This document shows, piece by piece, positions 12,401 to 20,721 of a stretch of DNA of 64,000 nt. The DNA is from Patagioenas fasciata (lineage: Eukaryota > Chordata > Aves > Columbiformes > Columbidae), in NCBI RefSeq assembly GCF_037038585.1, contig NC_092525.1, positions 29,724,367 to 29,788,366 of the forward strand. Reading direction: 5' to 3'. The notes below the pieces were generated by a model. It saw only the letters and a program-made list of their open reading frames with translations, was not told the DNA's origin and made no database searches. The position numbers and the translations under genes are program-made. Each line of letters starts with the position of its first letter. Position 1 is the first letter of the stretch.

Positions 12401-13898
12401 CCTCACGCTGGCCCCCAAACCCCACCTTTTAGCTGCATGAACTCCTTTAACCTCATTCTCCAAGCAGTTGTATGCAGTTCATGGGGAAATCTATTGCTAA
12501 AGGTGTTGAAAGCATTTTTTAACTACCTCGACACAGTACAATTTGTGTTTTTATCTTGTTTTTACTGACTAGTGGTGACTATGTTCTTGGGAATGGATCT
12601 ACCAGCACTTGACCTACCAGACCCATGGGACACCTATACAATGATTGCTTTTGTAGCTTGGCATGTTGGTATTGATGTTCTTCTGGAAATACACAGCTAC
12701 TGTCTCATACGTAAAGGTACAAACCCAACAGAACTCCTATTGTTACGTTGCTTGCTGAGCATTGTAGTATGCAAAAAGTGTAACAGTAAACTGAATTTCA
12801 GGAGGTGTTCTTTGACCTCTGACTTGTAAGCTGAAGGTAATATCTCTTGAGTAATGGTGTCATATCTTCTGTACAAACTTTAATATGGGAGTAAGCCAGT
12901 TTTCAAGACCAAAGTGTTGACGAAAGAATGGTTTTGTGCCTTTTAAAATAGTAGCCTCTTATTTCTCAAACCACAGTTCATGGGGTCAGACGACTTGAAA
13001 TGTGTATTTTGCAAGAATCTATTGCTTAGGAAGTTCTTCTCTTCACTGGCTAGTGTCACTGAGAGGAGATGACCGTGCACATGTCAATGATGTGTATCTC
13101 TGGCAGAGATGAGACATCTGCAGAACTAAAGCAGCATGATTAGTTAAGAGGTTGTATAAGGTAGCATGTGAAGAAGGAGTGATTATAAAACATGTGAGTT
13201 TAGATTTAACTGCAGTAAATGCTTCCTAGAAACAGAAAAATGCTTCCTAACTTGAAATGTTTGAACAATGAATGTTTGCATGTTGGCTAATGGAAAATAC
13301 TTTTTAATGAAATCTAGTTATCTGAAAGTGAAAATATTTAGATCAAACAAATGTTTTGTTCAGCTCAAAACTCAGTGTTTTGATGGTTCACCATAGCAAA
13401 AGAGACAAAATGTTTTGCACTTTGATGTCCAGAATTTACTTTTTGTAGGTCAACTCCAGAGTAACTTCTCACTTGTGCTATGGTAGTACAGGTTATGAAA
13501 TTGTAAATGAGACTTCCAAGTGCTTTTCAAATTTGATGCTGTATAAGACTGACTTAGTCACAGGATCAAGACTTCTGCAGTAGAAAAATGAAAACACTCT
13601 TCCTCTTAAGAGCAGGCTTAACTTTTTTTCCTTCCAATTAACAGTTGAAGTGATAGAGGATGACAGAGTACAGATACTGCAGTCACTCACATCTGCAGAA
13701 GCAGAGGTAATCCACAATTTTGGAAATAACTACTATGAGGTGGGATGATTCTTTGTTTAAAGCAATAAAAAGACTGACACTTCTATGGCTTTTCTTCTCT
13801 TGCAGGGTCGTCTGTTTAAACAGATTGTGTTAACCATCTATGTCTGTGGAAATATAGTATTCCTCATTGCCTTCCTGGCAGCAATCAACCAAATATGA
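3226..13898 (+). CDS. FRRS1: Ferric-chelate reductase 1, 15 coding exons, complete
   Basis: Multi-exon gene for an integral-membrane ferric reductase (also called SDR2) that moves electrons through a cytochrome b561 core to reduce Fe3+ to Fe2+. Coding exons: 3226-3421, 3644-3780, 5004-5098, 5806-5956, 6696-6875, 7780-7878, 8421-8568, 9122-9238, 10071-10186, 10475-10561, 11528-11625, 11802-11860, 12573-12716, 13645-13706, 13806-13898. They sum to 1782 nt, or 593 residues plus stop; the human protein has about 592. Every intron is GT-AG and all phases match. Seen in order: signal peptide (1 to about 22), reeler domain (about 25-170), a Pro/Thr/Ser-rich linker, DOMON domain (about 215-335, with FALSHDQWM), then b561-type membrane helices with histidines H415, H447, H483 and H525 as likely haem-ligand candidates, and a last helix at the C-terminus. 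Assignment rests on recognised family sequence. The gene is convergent with PALMD. No disruption seen. Confidence 0.97.
3644..3780 (+). CDS. FRRS1: FRRS1 coding exon 2: reeler domain
   Basis: Acceptor ttatttcag ends at 3643; donor AAG|GTATAG. Residues 66-111 include the reeler-domain segments LSGPEFEGFFIQAR and VGSFVL. Enters phase 1, leaves phase 0. Confidence 0.95.
5004..5098 (+). CDS. FRRS1: FRRS1 coding exon 3: reeler domain
   Basis: Acceptor gttttcag ends at 5003; strong donor GTAAGT at 5099. Codes for a Ser/Lys-rich loop, then VYWLAP, which aligns with the reeler VYW strand of the family. Leaves two bases, completed by the next exon as Leu143. Confidence 0.93.
5260..5348 (+). repeat. 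GT/T-rich low-complexity tract
   Basis: Starts as (TGTT)n and continues as TG-rich and poly-T runs. Lies in FRRS1 intron 3. Same class as the tracts at 15.6, 19.8, 38.2, 39.4, 48.5 and 54.7 kb. Confidence 0.75.
5806..5956 (+). CDS. FRRS1: FRRS1 coding exon 4: reeler end and linker
   Basis: Acceptor tttaag ends at 5805; donor CCA|GTAAGT. Residues 143-193: ATVVKKY then FWVKIPGPIV, a conserved FRRS1 block closing the reeler domain, followed by a Pro/Thr/Ser-rich linker. Confidence 0.95.
6342..6487 (-). mobile_element. CR1-type LINE fragment, 5'-truncated
   Basis: The plus strand reads tcatagaattgtagaatgg, then a tract with tttgggtgggaagggacctt, gccatgggcagggacag, accaggttgctcaaag and ggccttgaacacttc. 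This is the reverse complement of the standard CR1 3' region, so the element lies on the minus strand inside FRRS1 intron 4. Only about 145 bp remain and it is diverged. CR1 copies of this kind are characteristic of birds and other sauropsids. Confidence 0.9.
6696..6875 (+). CDS. FRRS1: FRRS1 coding exon 5: DOMON domain start
   Basis: Acceptor atctag ends at 6695; donor ATG|GTGAGT. Exactly 60 codons (194-253) in phase 0. Contains KFCIRNPSNCDPES and GYLAFALSHDQWM, hallmark FRRS1 DOMON sequence. Confidence 0.96.
7780..7878 (+). CDS. FRRS1: FRRS1 coding exon 6: DOMON domain
   Basis: Acceptor ctctccag ends at 7779; donor GAG|GTACAT. 33 codons (254-286), starting GGDDAYVC and ending in a variable DSE turn. 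Confidence 0.95.
8421..8568 (+). CDS. FRRS1: FRRS1 coding exon 7: DOMON domain
   Basis: Acceptor tttcacag ends at 8420; donor GATG|GTAAAC. Residues 287-335 plus one base, with CSFRRNIRLP and SYYIFLADGEA, the C-terminal DOMON strands of the family. Confidence 0.96.
9122..9238 (+). CDS. FRRS1: FRRS1 coding exon 8: DOMON to b561 junction
   Basis: Acceptor tgcttag ends at 9121; donor CATG|GTAAGC. Residues 336-374 plus one base, with HKHSRQPLI and the KAHG motif that leads into the first b561 helix. Confidence 0.95.
10013..10066 (+). repeat. TTTG/TTTA microsatellite before FRRS1 exon 9
   Basis: Imperfect tetranucleotide repeat (tttg, ttgc, then tttattta units) ending a few bases before the exon 9 acceptor at 10070. 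It serves as that exon's pyrimidine-rich tract. Confidence 0.8.
10071..10186 (+). CDS. FRRS1: FRRS1 coding exon 9: first b561 helix
   Basis: Acceptor atattttcag ends at 10070; donor CAG|GTGGGC. Residues 375-413: membrane helix GALMFVAWVTTVSIGVIVAR, then FFKPVW. The upstream polypyrimidine tract is a TTTG/TTTA microsatellite. Confidence 0.96.
10475..10561 (+). CDS. FRRS1: FRRS1 coding exon 10: b561 helix with H415
   Basis: Acceptor ttctctag ends at 10474; donor CAT|GTAAGT. 29 codons (414-442). VHRVL at the start supplies a likely haem-ligand histidine; helix then FIYRGGW. Confidence 0.95.
11528..11625 (+). CDS. FRRS1: FRRS1 coding exon 11: b561 helix with H447
   Basis: Acceptor tgtttag ends at 11527; donor AG|GTACTC. 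Contains FHPYLGC and the helix VMALAIFQPLMAGFRP. A different-frame ORF across this exon is a shadow. Confidence 0.94.
11802..11860 (+). CDS. FRRS1: FRRS1 coding exon 12: b561 loop and helix with H483
   Basis: Short exon of 59 nt, too small to stand out as an open frame. Acceptor ttttgtag ends at 11801; donor GCTG|GTAAGT. Codes for RRQLFNWFHWSTGTTARILA, matching the FNWTHWS-type motif of the family. Confidence 0.94.
12573..12716 (+). CDS. FRRS1: FRRS1 coding exon 13: b561 helix with H525
   Basis: Acceptor ctgactag ends at 12572; donor AAAG|GTACAA. Includes MFLGMDLPALDLPD and AFVAWHVGIDVLLEIH, strongly conserved FRRS1 blocks. Confidence 0.96.
13645..13706 (+). CDS. FRRS1: FRRS1 coding exon 14: cytoplasmic linker
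   Basis: Acceptor attaacag ends at 13644; donor GAG|GTAATC. Residues 543-563: a charged stretch with IEDDRVQILQSLTSAEAE. Confidence 0.94.
13806..13898 (+). CDS. FRRS1: FRRS1 coding exon 15: last helix and stop
   Basis: Acceptor tcttgcag ends at 13805. Codes for the last hydrophobic helix (IYVCGNIVFLIAFLAAI) and stops with TGA at 13896-13898. The 3' UTR follows. Confidence 0.96.
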   Translation, partial: GRLFKQIVLTIYVCGNIVFLIAFLAAINQI

Positions 13899-15200
13899 AA
13901 TCAGTAACTGTGAATTTTGTGATGAAATATTGTGTATTTAAAAAACCTGCAAGGAATGCTTTTTTCCCCTGAAAATGTAATTGAAGAATAATAGCACATG
14001 TGTATCATGGTCAGTGTTAGGGAGAACTTGAATTTAAATCTATAGAGGATGCTGCAGCCTGCAAAAGCTGTGTTCTGATGTGACTTTTAATGGGAGCCTG
14101 AGTAAGAAATGAAGTCTCTGGTTTGTTTTAAGCACAATAAGTAACTTGATTGAAGCTTACAGGTTAAGAAGACTGAGTTGATGTGGTGAAAATGCAATTT
14201 TTGTAATCTCTTCCCTAAACCTTTTGTGAATATTACTCGGAAAACTGGGAAGATTGAATCCGACAACTTCCTGCTCGTGACAGTTTTCTACATTAAAAAA
14301 CAAACATGCCTAAACGACCTCCAGCTTAGTAAAAAACTGTCACAAATGCAGGTTAATGCATGAGCTAAATGCTGCTGTCTATCTTTGCAGTTAAATGCAA
14401 AAATTATTCTGTCTGCTCTAAGAGCAGTGCACTTACACAAGCATATGGGTTTGGGAACTTCGGTCCTTTAGTAAAACCGCCATTTGCCTAACTCAAAATA
14501 CTGTTGTGTCCCATCCCCTTCAGTGCTTCTAAACCATACAGAGAAAATGCATTAGAAATGTAAGTGCATTAAACCCAGTTTTTTCTCTAAAACTCAAACA
14601 GAAAGAACCTATCTGTGTGTGTGTATTTCTGCATTTTGCTATCTTTGTTTGCTTAAGGCTTTTGAGTTTTCTGTGTGAACAGGGTGGGCTTATGCTACTT
14701 GATGCTTAAATGTAAGTGAAAATATTTGCTCAGGAATGTTGCATTTGTATTTGCATTATTGAGCAAAATATAGATAAGGATTTGGTTAAAATTCAGGAAA
14801 AACTGCTTTGGTTAATATTAAGTGGGAGTACTTTGAGCTAGCACATCTGGGAGACAAAGCTGTCTATATAGGAATATGGAAGTGTTTTTTTTTTTCTTGG
14901 TTAACGAAACATTTGTCTAAATACATGAACTGGGTATGTGGAATGGAGAGAGACTATATTGTTTAACTTTTTTTATTCGTGATTTGCCTGTGTATGGAAG
15001 GACAGTCAGTCTTGAAATGGCATCTCAGAAATGAACATTTAATATGCCATACAATACAGTGCTTTGCACTTGTTTTTGCAGCTTTGAACAGTATACTTCC
15101 ACACATCTTCATTTTGATACTGGAAAGCATTGATTTTTTTTTTTTTTTTAGTCATAAGGTTTCAAAATATCTTCAGCCTGGGGCTACTAAGGTAACTGGG

Positions 15201-15984
15201 AATAAAGGTGTTGGAGTATTGTATAGATAGTAAATAGTGAGGCTTGGCTTGGTATAGACTATTACAGCAACATCTCTCTACTATCCAATGGCCAACACTG
15301 TAATACTGGTATGTGTGGGTCAGGTAGTGGTTCTCTCAGTTTACTAAAACTGTTTCTGTCTCTTCCGTCTCCTCAAATCCACAGTATGGCCTCTTGCAGG
15401 GATGAGTCATATTCAGAAAGCTACAAGTTTGTTTGTGATCTTCTTTTGGCTGCTCAAGTAACTGGTTTAGCCATAAGGGCATTAATAGAACTGGGATTAA
15501 TCTCTTTGTCAGCAGCAGACTGCAAGTGAGTCTAAATTGAATCATCCCCATTCTTCCTGGAAGCTAGGAAGGGGGGGGACTACAAATGAAATATGGCAAA
15601 AAAACAGGCTGAAAAGAAAGAACTAAGTGGCTAATTGTGTGGGTTTGTGTTTTGTGGAGTGTGTGGTGTTGGTGTTTTTTTTTTTTTTTTTTGTGGGATG
15701 TGTGTGAGGGTTTGTTTTTGTGTTTTGTTTTGGTTTTTTTTGAGAACTCTGATTTCAAAAGCCTGGGAATCAACAGGGCCCATCTAGTTTTAGGGGACTC
15801 TTTTGCATAACAGGAGTTTATAGAATAAAATCTTTTAACGTAAACACAATTGATGGCTTTTAATTTAAAAGTCAATGCCAGATTCTTTCTGTAATACAAT
15901 AGTTATACTGTGTTGTTTCATATGCATGTGACAATGAACACAGGGGGTTTTTAAAACATGAATGTGTATATATATAAAAATAAA
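15201..15984 (+). promoter_or_regulatory. Candidate FRRS1 poly(A) signals
   Basis: AATAAA hexamers on the plus strand at 15201-15206, 15824-15829 and 15979-15984, downstream of the FRRS1 stop (13898). ATTAAA variants occur earlier, near 14292 and 14568. Which one is used cannot be told from sequence. Confidence 0.35.
15636..15742 (+). repeat. GT/T-rich low-complexity tract
   Basis: Alternating TGTG, GGTGTTGGTG and long T runs (18 or so T in a row near 15675). No larger mobile element is recognisable around it. Confidence 0.75.
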
Positions 15985-18900
15985 TTTTGTCTCTTTTAGT
16001 AAGGTGCAAACACTATCAAATAGAAACTAGAGAAGAACAGACTTGCCTAGTAGCAAAATGGATTGTCTGTTTTCTTTGTAGATGTTGTTTTATAAATTAA
16101 AGCAATATAAATACTTCCTGGAGAAACTATTATTGAAATGGAATGTTAAGTTAGTTTCTCTGTAATGCAGATTTTCCTCAAGAAGAAAAAGAAAACCTTG
16201 TTTAACATCTAATACAGCTTTAAAGTTGGCAAAATCATCAGTTACTCTTTGGATAACTTGTTCCTTCCCACTGTTAGCGATATTGCATAGTTTCTTCTGT
16301 GAGGCCTTATGCCTGGCGTTGTAACTTATTTGATGGAAAAACTTGTTCATTTTGTGTGATGTTTGTTCATGCCATGACTCCTGCCCTCTTCTTTCATGAC
16401 TAGTAAGAGGAAGCAATGTGTCATTGTATTCTTGTGACTTCCAAAATTACTGGTATACTCTTTTGGGAGGGGAAAAAAAGTCTGTGGAAGTGTTTGATAT
16501 CAGCAGGAAGATCGTGACAAGTGGTTTGATTCTAGAGACAATGGTGGCTGCTGTATATTGTCTTTTCTTGAATGATTAAGTATTATACAGAAGAAAACTC
16601 CCATTGCTTTGCTTCATAAAGGAATCTTGCTGGAGTCAAGAAAACTTTTCCACAAAAAGAAATCAAGAAGGTTTCAGTGTTCTCTTTTACTCTGATTAAA
16701 CTTGTGGTGACAAATCAACTTTAGCATATTTCTTTCTGGGTTCTAGACAGACAAACACTCCCAGTCAAGTAGAAACTTGTGATCAGTTTCACAAGTAGTT
16801 TATTGTTTTGATTGAGTTGTTAGGTGCAGCCTTCAAACTCTGCTCATCTGTTCTTGACTTAACTACAACTCACATTTCTTGCATATGCTTTGAATGAAAG
16901 CTAACTGATGCAAATAACTCAAATGCAATGGAATTCACTGCTACTTTGCTGTACTCAGTTTTTTTTTTTTTTTGGCTAACTGATGTGCAGGCTGCAGAAT
17001 GAACTAAGAAAACATTTCTCTTGTTTCTCGTCCTTGCGTTGAATGTTACGCTGTTTTCTTTTTTATCAAAAAATCACAGGTTGGGGAGACTTCATGTATA
17101 CAGGTTAATAATGACTGCGTTTTCCTGTACCCAGTTTTGGGAAGGCTGGAGAGAGAAAGGTGGTTGCTCTGCCTCTTGTGTTCTATGGCGGTTTGTGACA
17201 CTGCGTGGCGCTGGTGTCCAAAGAAATGCTTGCTTGCTTCAGCCTGTCAGAGAGAGGCTGAGACATGTAAAGGATGTCCAAACCAAAAAATGTTACTAGA
17301 TGAACTTTTAAATTCAAGCTTGTTCATACAGATAGACATTATGAAATGGATATATTTACTTGATTTCTATGCTTAAGCTTTTGTTTGAGCAGTTATGGCC
17401 TGTTTTCTTTTGTTGTGTGTGTAGACTGTGCTCTACATAGGTACATCTCTTTCCAAGCAACTGAAGATGAATGGCAAGCATTGAGGAAAAGCTGCAACCT
17501 CCTGCACTGAAATGCAGAAATTAATATCTTGGTTGTTTTTTAGATGACTCCAAGGATGGTAAAGAGGGATGACCTGCTAGCAATTCTGAGAAACTCCCTG
17601 CCCACATCAGTCTGATCCCATCTTCTCTAGGGGCTATGTGTGAAGGGGGGAGCTGTTGCATTCACTGACCTGAGAAAGTGGCACAACAGAATTGGCACAG
17701 GACAAGAGCTTTGGAACACACTTAGCACCATCAGTTGTAGCTCATACCTGAGCTAATTCAACCACTGTATAGCGTCTGCTGGTTGTCTTCGTGCTGTGCA
17801 AAAGTAACTTCGCATATTTTAAACCACAAAAGCTGAATATCTGCATTGCAGTGGCCCAGGCGTCTGTGACAGTCATCCTGGACACACTGTACTGCACCAA
17901 GAAAGAATCCAGCTCTGGCTTTGTTTCAGAGAGACTTCTATTTTGCTGGGCCTTAGAAATTGTTTGGATTCAATGATGGACTGAAATTTTGCATGGCATC
18001 TGTGCTGGCATGTGAAAAAGATGGTTTGCTGTCTTGTAATTCTGTTCTTGTTGACATGGGATGTGGGAAAGGTCTGGGGCTGCAGTGCTCGGATGATTGG
18101 CACATGGCTCTTGAATGCTCTGTTCCTCCAAATTAATGATCTGATATCTGTGTGGCTACATAGCTAGTGTGTTAGTGTGGGATAGTTCAGATTCATTTGG
18201 CATAGACTGAGTAGTTTTTATATATGTGACATTAAAATTGCCATATGGCAAAGCAGAGATCTGCTGAGCCCAGTATTGTCTCCAGAAGTGATAGTAATGA
18301 GTGCTTAGAGCAAGAAGTGTGACAAGGCCACAGTGATATTTTTCTCTTCCCAGCAAACTCTCCTTTCTGCTTGGCAGATTCTGCACAAGGATGTCCTAAA
18401 CTAGAAATTGCAGCTGGCCTGTGAACTTCTGTAATGATTGGATTTTAGCTATGAAGCATGCAATGAATTATATAAAGAACTTTTAATGCTTTTGCTCTCC
18501 CTTTTAGTTAGTTACTCTCAAAGTACTGCTTGTTTTTGTTTTGATGATCTGTATTTTGTTTTTACCTTCCTTTCTTTATCACAGTTCTTTAGGCCTCTCA
18601 TGTCTGTCTCTTACTGTCTTTCTCTCTGTATAACTACAGCTGTATTTAGCTGTTTTTTTTTCTTCTGATAATATTCATTATCTATCTCTGTTTGTATCTT
18701 CAGAGGTGAGCTGACCAAGCTCTACTGAAGTTGTAACTATGAAATGTATTGGTAGTGAATATCACCTGTAGACTTACTATGCATTCTCTGTTCAGTGTCC
18801 TTTCTTTTAAACTACTTTGAATAACACTGCATTGGCAACAGCATTTTTGTTCCCTTTTCCAGATAACTTAAGTTTAATAGCACAGGTTATTGAGGAAGTG

Positions 18901-19091
18901 TCCATAGCAATCTGCTGCTGTTACAAAAACTGCTTGTGACTACTCTATATCACTCTCCTCCTGTATAACTTTTTGGTGTATGCTGTTAAGAACCTTTGAG
19001 AAGATGTAAAAATAACAAACAAACAAACCCCAGCAACAACAAAACCCGAAGAAAGAAATGGGATAGACAGAGAAAGTGTAATATAGTTAGA

Positions 19092-19097
19092 TTTATT
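19092..19097 (-). promoter_or_regulatory. Candidate PALMD distal poly(A) signal
   Basis: AATAAA on the minus strand about 1.6 kb after the canonical stop of PALMD, a plausible 3' UTR length. Confidence 0.3.
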
Positions 19098-19642
19098 TGT
19101 TCTTATCTACTATTCCAATCTCCAGGTAAGCATCTCTGAAAGGTCCTGAAATTTGAGATTATTACCTGATTCAGACTGGGAGCCACCAAGTGTTTAGAGG
19201 CTACAATTCAGTGGGTTACTACCATCGTGCCTCAGTATGAGGTAGTAGCTTCAGTTTCCTGCTTTGAAACAAGGAAGACCAGCAAAAAAAGTTATTTTTT
19301 TGCTGGTACATAATTTGAGTCAGCTATACTGGAGTAACACAACCTGAGCTTTATCTGTTTAGTGATTTAAATTAGGCTAAGATGTAGCAAAATAAAACTA
19401 TCATACTGATTTGAATATAAGGATGTAGTGCTAAGAGGCACTTCCTGCTCTCCCTACCCCCCAAGAACTATGTACTGGAAAATCTGACTTGCATGTGATT
19501 TTTCTAGGTATAATTGTATCTTATGGCTGCTTTAGGGGCCCTTAGCTCGTCCTTCATGTGCAAAGAATTAACTTGTTCCTTGGTGAGAGCCTGGGACCTT
19601 GCTGGAGGGCTGTGCCCATCAGTGGCTGCACCCCTAACAGAC

Positions 19643-19666
19643 CTTGTCCTGCAGCTGCAGGACAAG
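19643..19666. repeat. Perfect 24-bp palindrome
   Basis: The half-site CTTGTCCTGCAG is followed immediately by its exact reverse complement with no spacer. It contains two CTGCAG sites and a central CAGCTG E-box. It sits in a locally GC-richer stretch (about 19520-19740). Confidence 0.85.
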
Positions 19667-19750
19667 CCATTGGTGACTGTATTTCTGATGGGATACTTGC
19701 ATTGATGTTAGCTTCCCTGGCCAGTGGAAACCTGGTTACTGAACGGTGGA

Positions 19751-19853
19751 GTGGGGTGTTTTGTTTTTTTCTGGGTGTGGTTTTTTTTTTGTGTGGTGGT
19801 TTTTGTTTGTGTTGTGTGTGGTGTGTTGGGTTTTTTTTGTTTGTTTGTTTTTA
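19751..19853 (+). repeat. GT/T-rich low-complexity tract
   Basis: Runs of T separated by GTGTGG and GTTTG units over about 100 bp. Open frames through it (Phe/Val/Cys-rich on one strand, Thr/Lys/His-rich on the other) are compositional artefacts. Confidence 0.75.
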
Positions 19854-20629
19854 ATGGAGAGGCACTGCTTGTCTGGCAACAGGTTTCCTGGAAAATCAGG
19901 GCTTTCTGAGCAAGTAAGAAAGTGAAACCATGCTTGGAAAGTCAGGCTCTTCATAGTGTTATGCACAGGATTGGTCTGCAAGGTTATGGGTGGGCAGCGT
20001 GGCTGGGGAAGGGATTAGGGTCTGAGGGTGGCTATACTGTTATATGTAAAAGAGAAGGGTGGGTGGACTGTGGAGCTATAGGAGATGGCTAAATATTTAA
20101 ATACTGACTTGAGTATTTTTGGTTTGGTTTGTTGTCACTTAAAAAGGAATGCTTTAAATTTTGGCTAAGGTGGTATGCTTGGAATTCAGCTTTTCTATTT
20201 ACATTTCTTCCTGTTCTTATGTCTCATGTTTAGTTTTTAATTAACCAATGTTTTTTACCAGAAAAATGTTGGAATGGCATTTTCAATCAAAATTTGGTAG
20301 TTTGGCACACTCTGTGAAACTGTGTCATGTGAAGTCCGTGGAGTTGAGTGTTTATCTGCTCTGTGTATATAGCAACAACATATTCCTGATTGTGGGAACA
20401 GGTACGCACATGTCTTCATACTTAGATGTACACTGCATTTATGGTGTTAGGTAACTCTCCATTACTTTCAGCAAATCCAGGATGTGATTTGTGTGTATGT
20501 GGCAGTTGGTCAAATCTAAAAGTCTGTTAAAGGATTATGCAGAGGGCTGAACAGCCTGGATGCATAAAAGAGAGGAGCGAAACAAGCATTATGATCCAAA
20601 AAAGGTGTGTTGAAGAAGCTCTTCTTAGC

Positions 20630-20635
20630 TTTATT
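20630..20635 (-). promoter_or_regulatory. Candidate PALMD proximal poly(A) signal
   Basis: AATAAA on the minus strand, 43 nt after the canonical PALMD stop. It would give a very short 3' UTR; a second AATAAA at 19097-19092 would give about 1.6 kb. Usage unknown. Confidence 0.3.
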
Positions 20636-20677
20636 CTGCTTTGGGTAGTAAATTTTACTTCTGTGTCATTATAGCTG

Positions 20678-20721
20678 TTAAATCACCTTTTTTCCCAGCT
20701 TTGCCATTCTCATCCTCAGAG
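20678..20721 (-). CDS. PALMD: PALMD coding exon 8: canonical C-terminus
   Basis: Acceptor ctcttttcag; the split codon G|CT gives Ala, then LRMRMAKLGKKVI and TAA at 20680-20678. The mammalian palmdelphin C-terminus is nearly identical. It is too short to appear as an open frame by itself and lies 4.1 kb beyond exon 7. Confidence 0.95.

Larger units (their letters stand above)
3422..13805 (+). other. FRRS1 introns (14), mostly featureless
   Basis: Introns run from about 100 nt (13707-13805) to about 1.2 kb (3781-5003). Apart from the CR1 fragment at 6342-6487, the GT/T-rich tract at 5260-5348 and the microsatellite at 10013-10066, I see no RNA gene or extra coding exon in them. Confidence 0.6.
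13899..20677. other. Convergent 3' regions of FRRS1 and PALMD
   Basis: About 6.8 kb between the two stop codons with no coding exon recognised. It should contain the FRRS1 3' UTR from the left and the PALMD 3' UTR from the right. It also holds GT/T-rich tracts (15636-15742, 19751-19853), an AC-rich tract (about 19008-19046), a poly-T run near 16960 and a perfect 24-bp palindrome (19643-19666). Open frames here are short and unlike any family I know. Confidence 0.6.

Noticed and set aside
19558-19981. Open frames across the 19.5-19.9 kb region
   Set aside because: Half of each is translated GT/T-rich repeat; no family similarity in the remainder.
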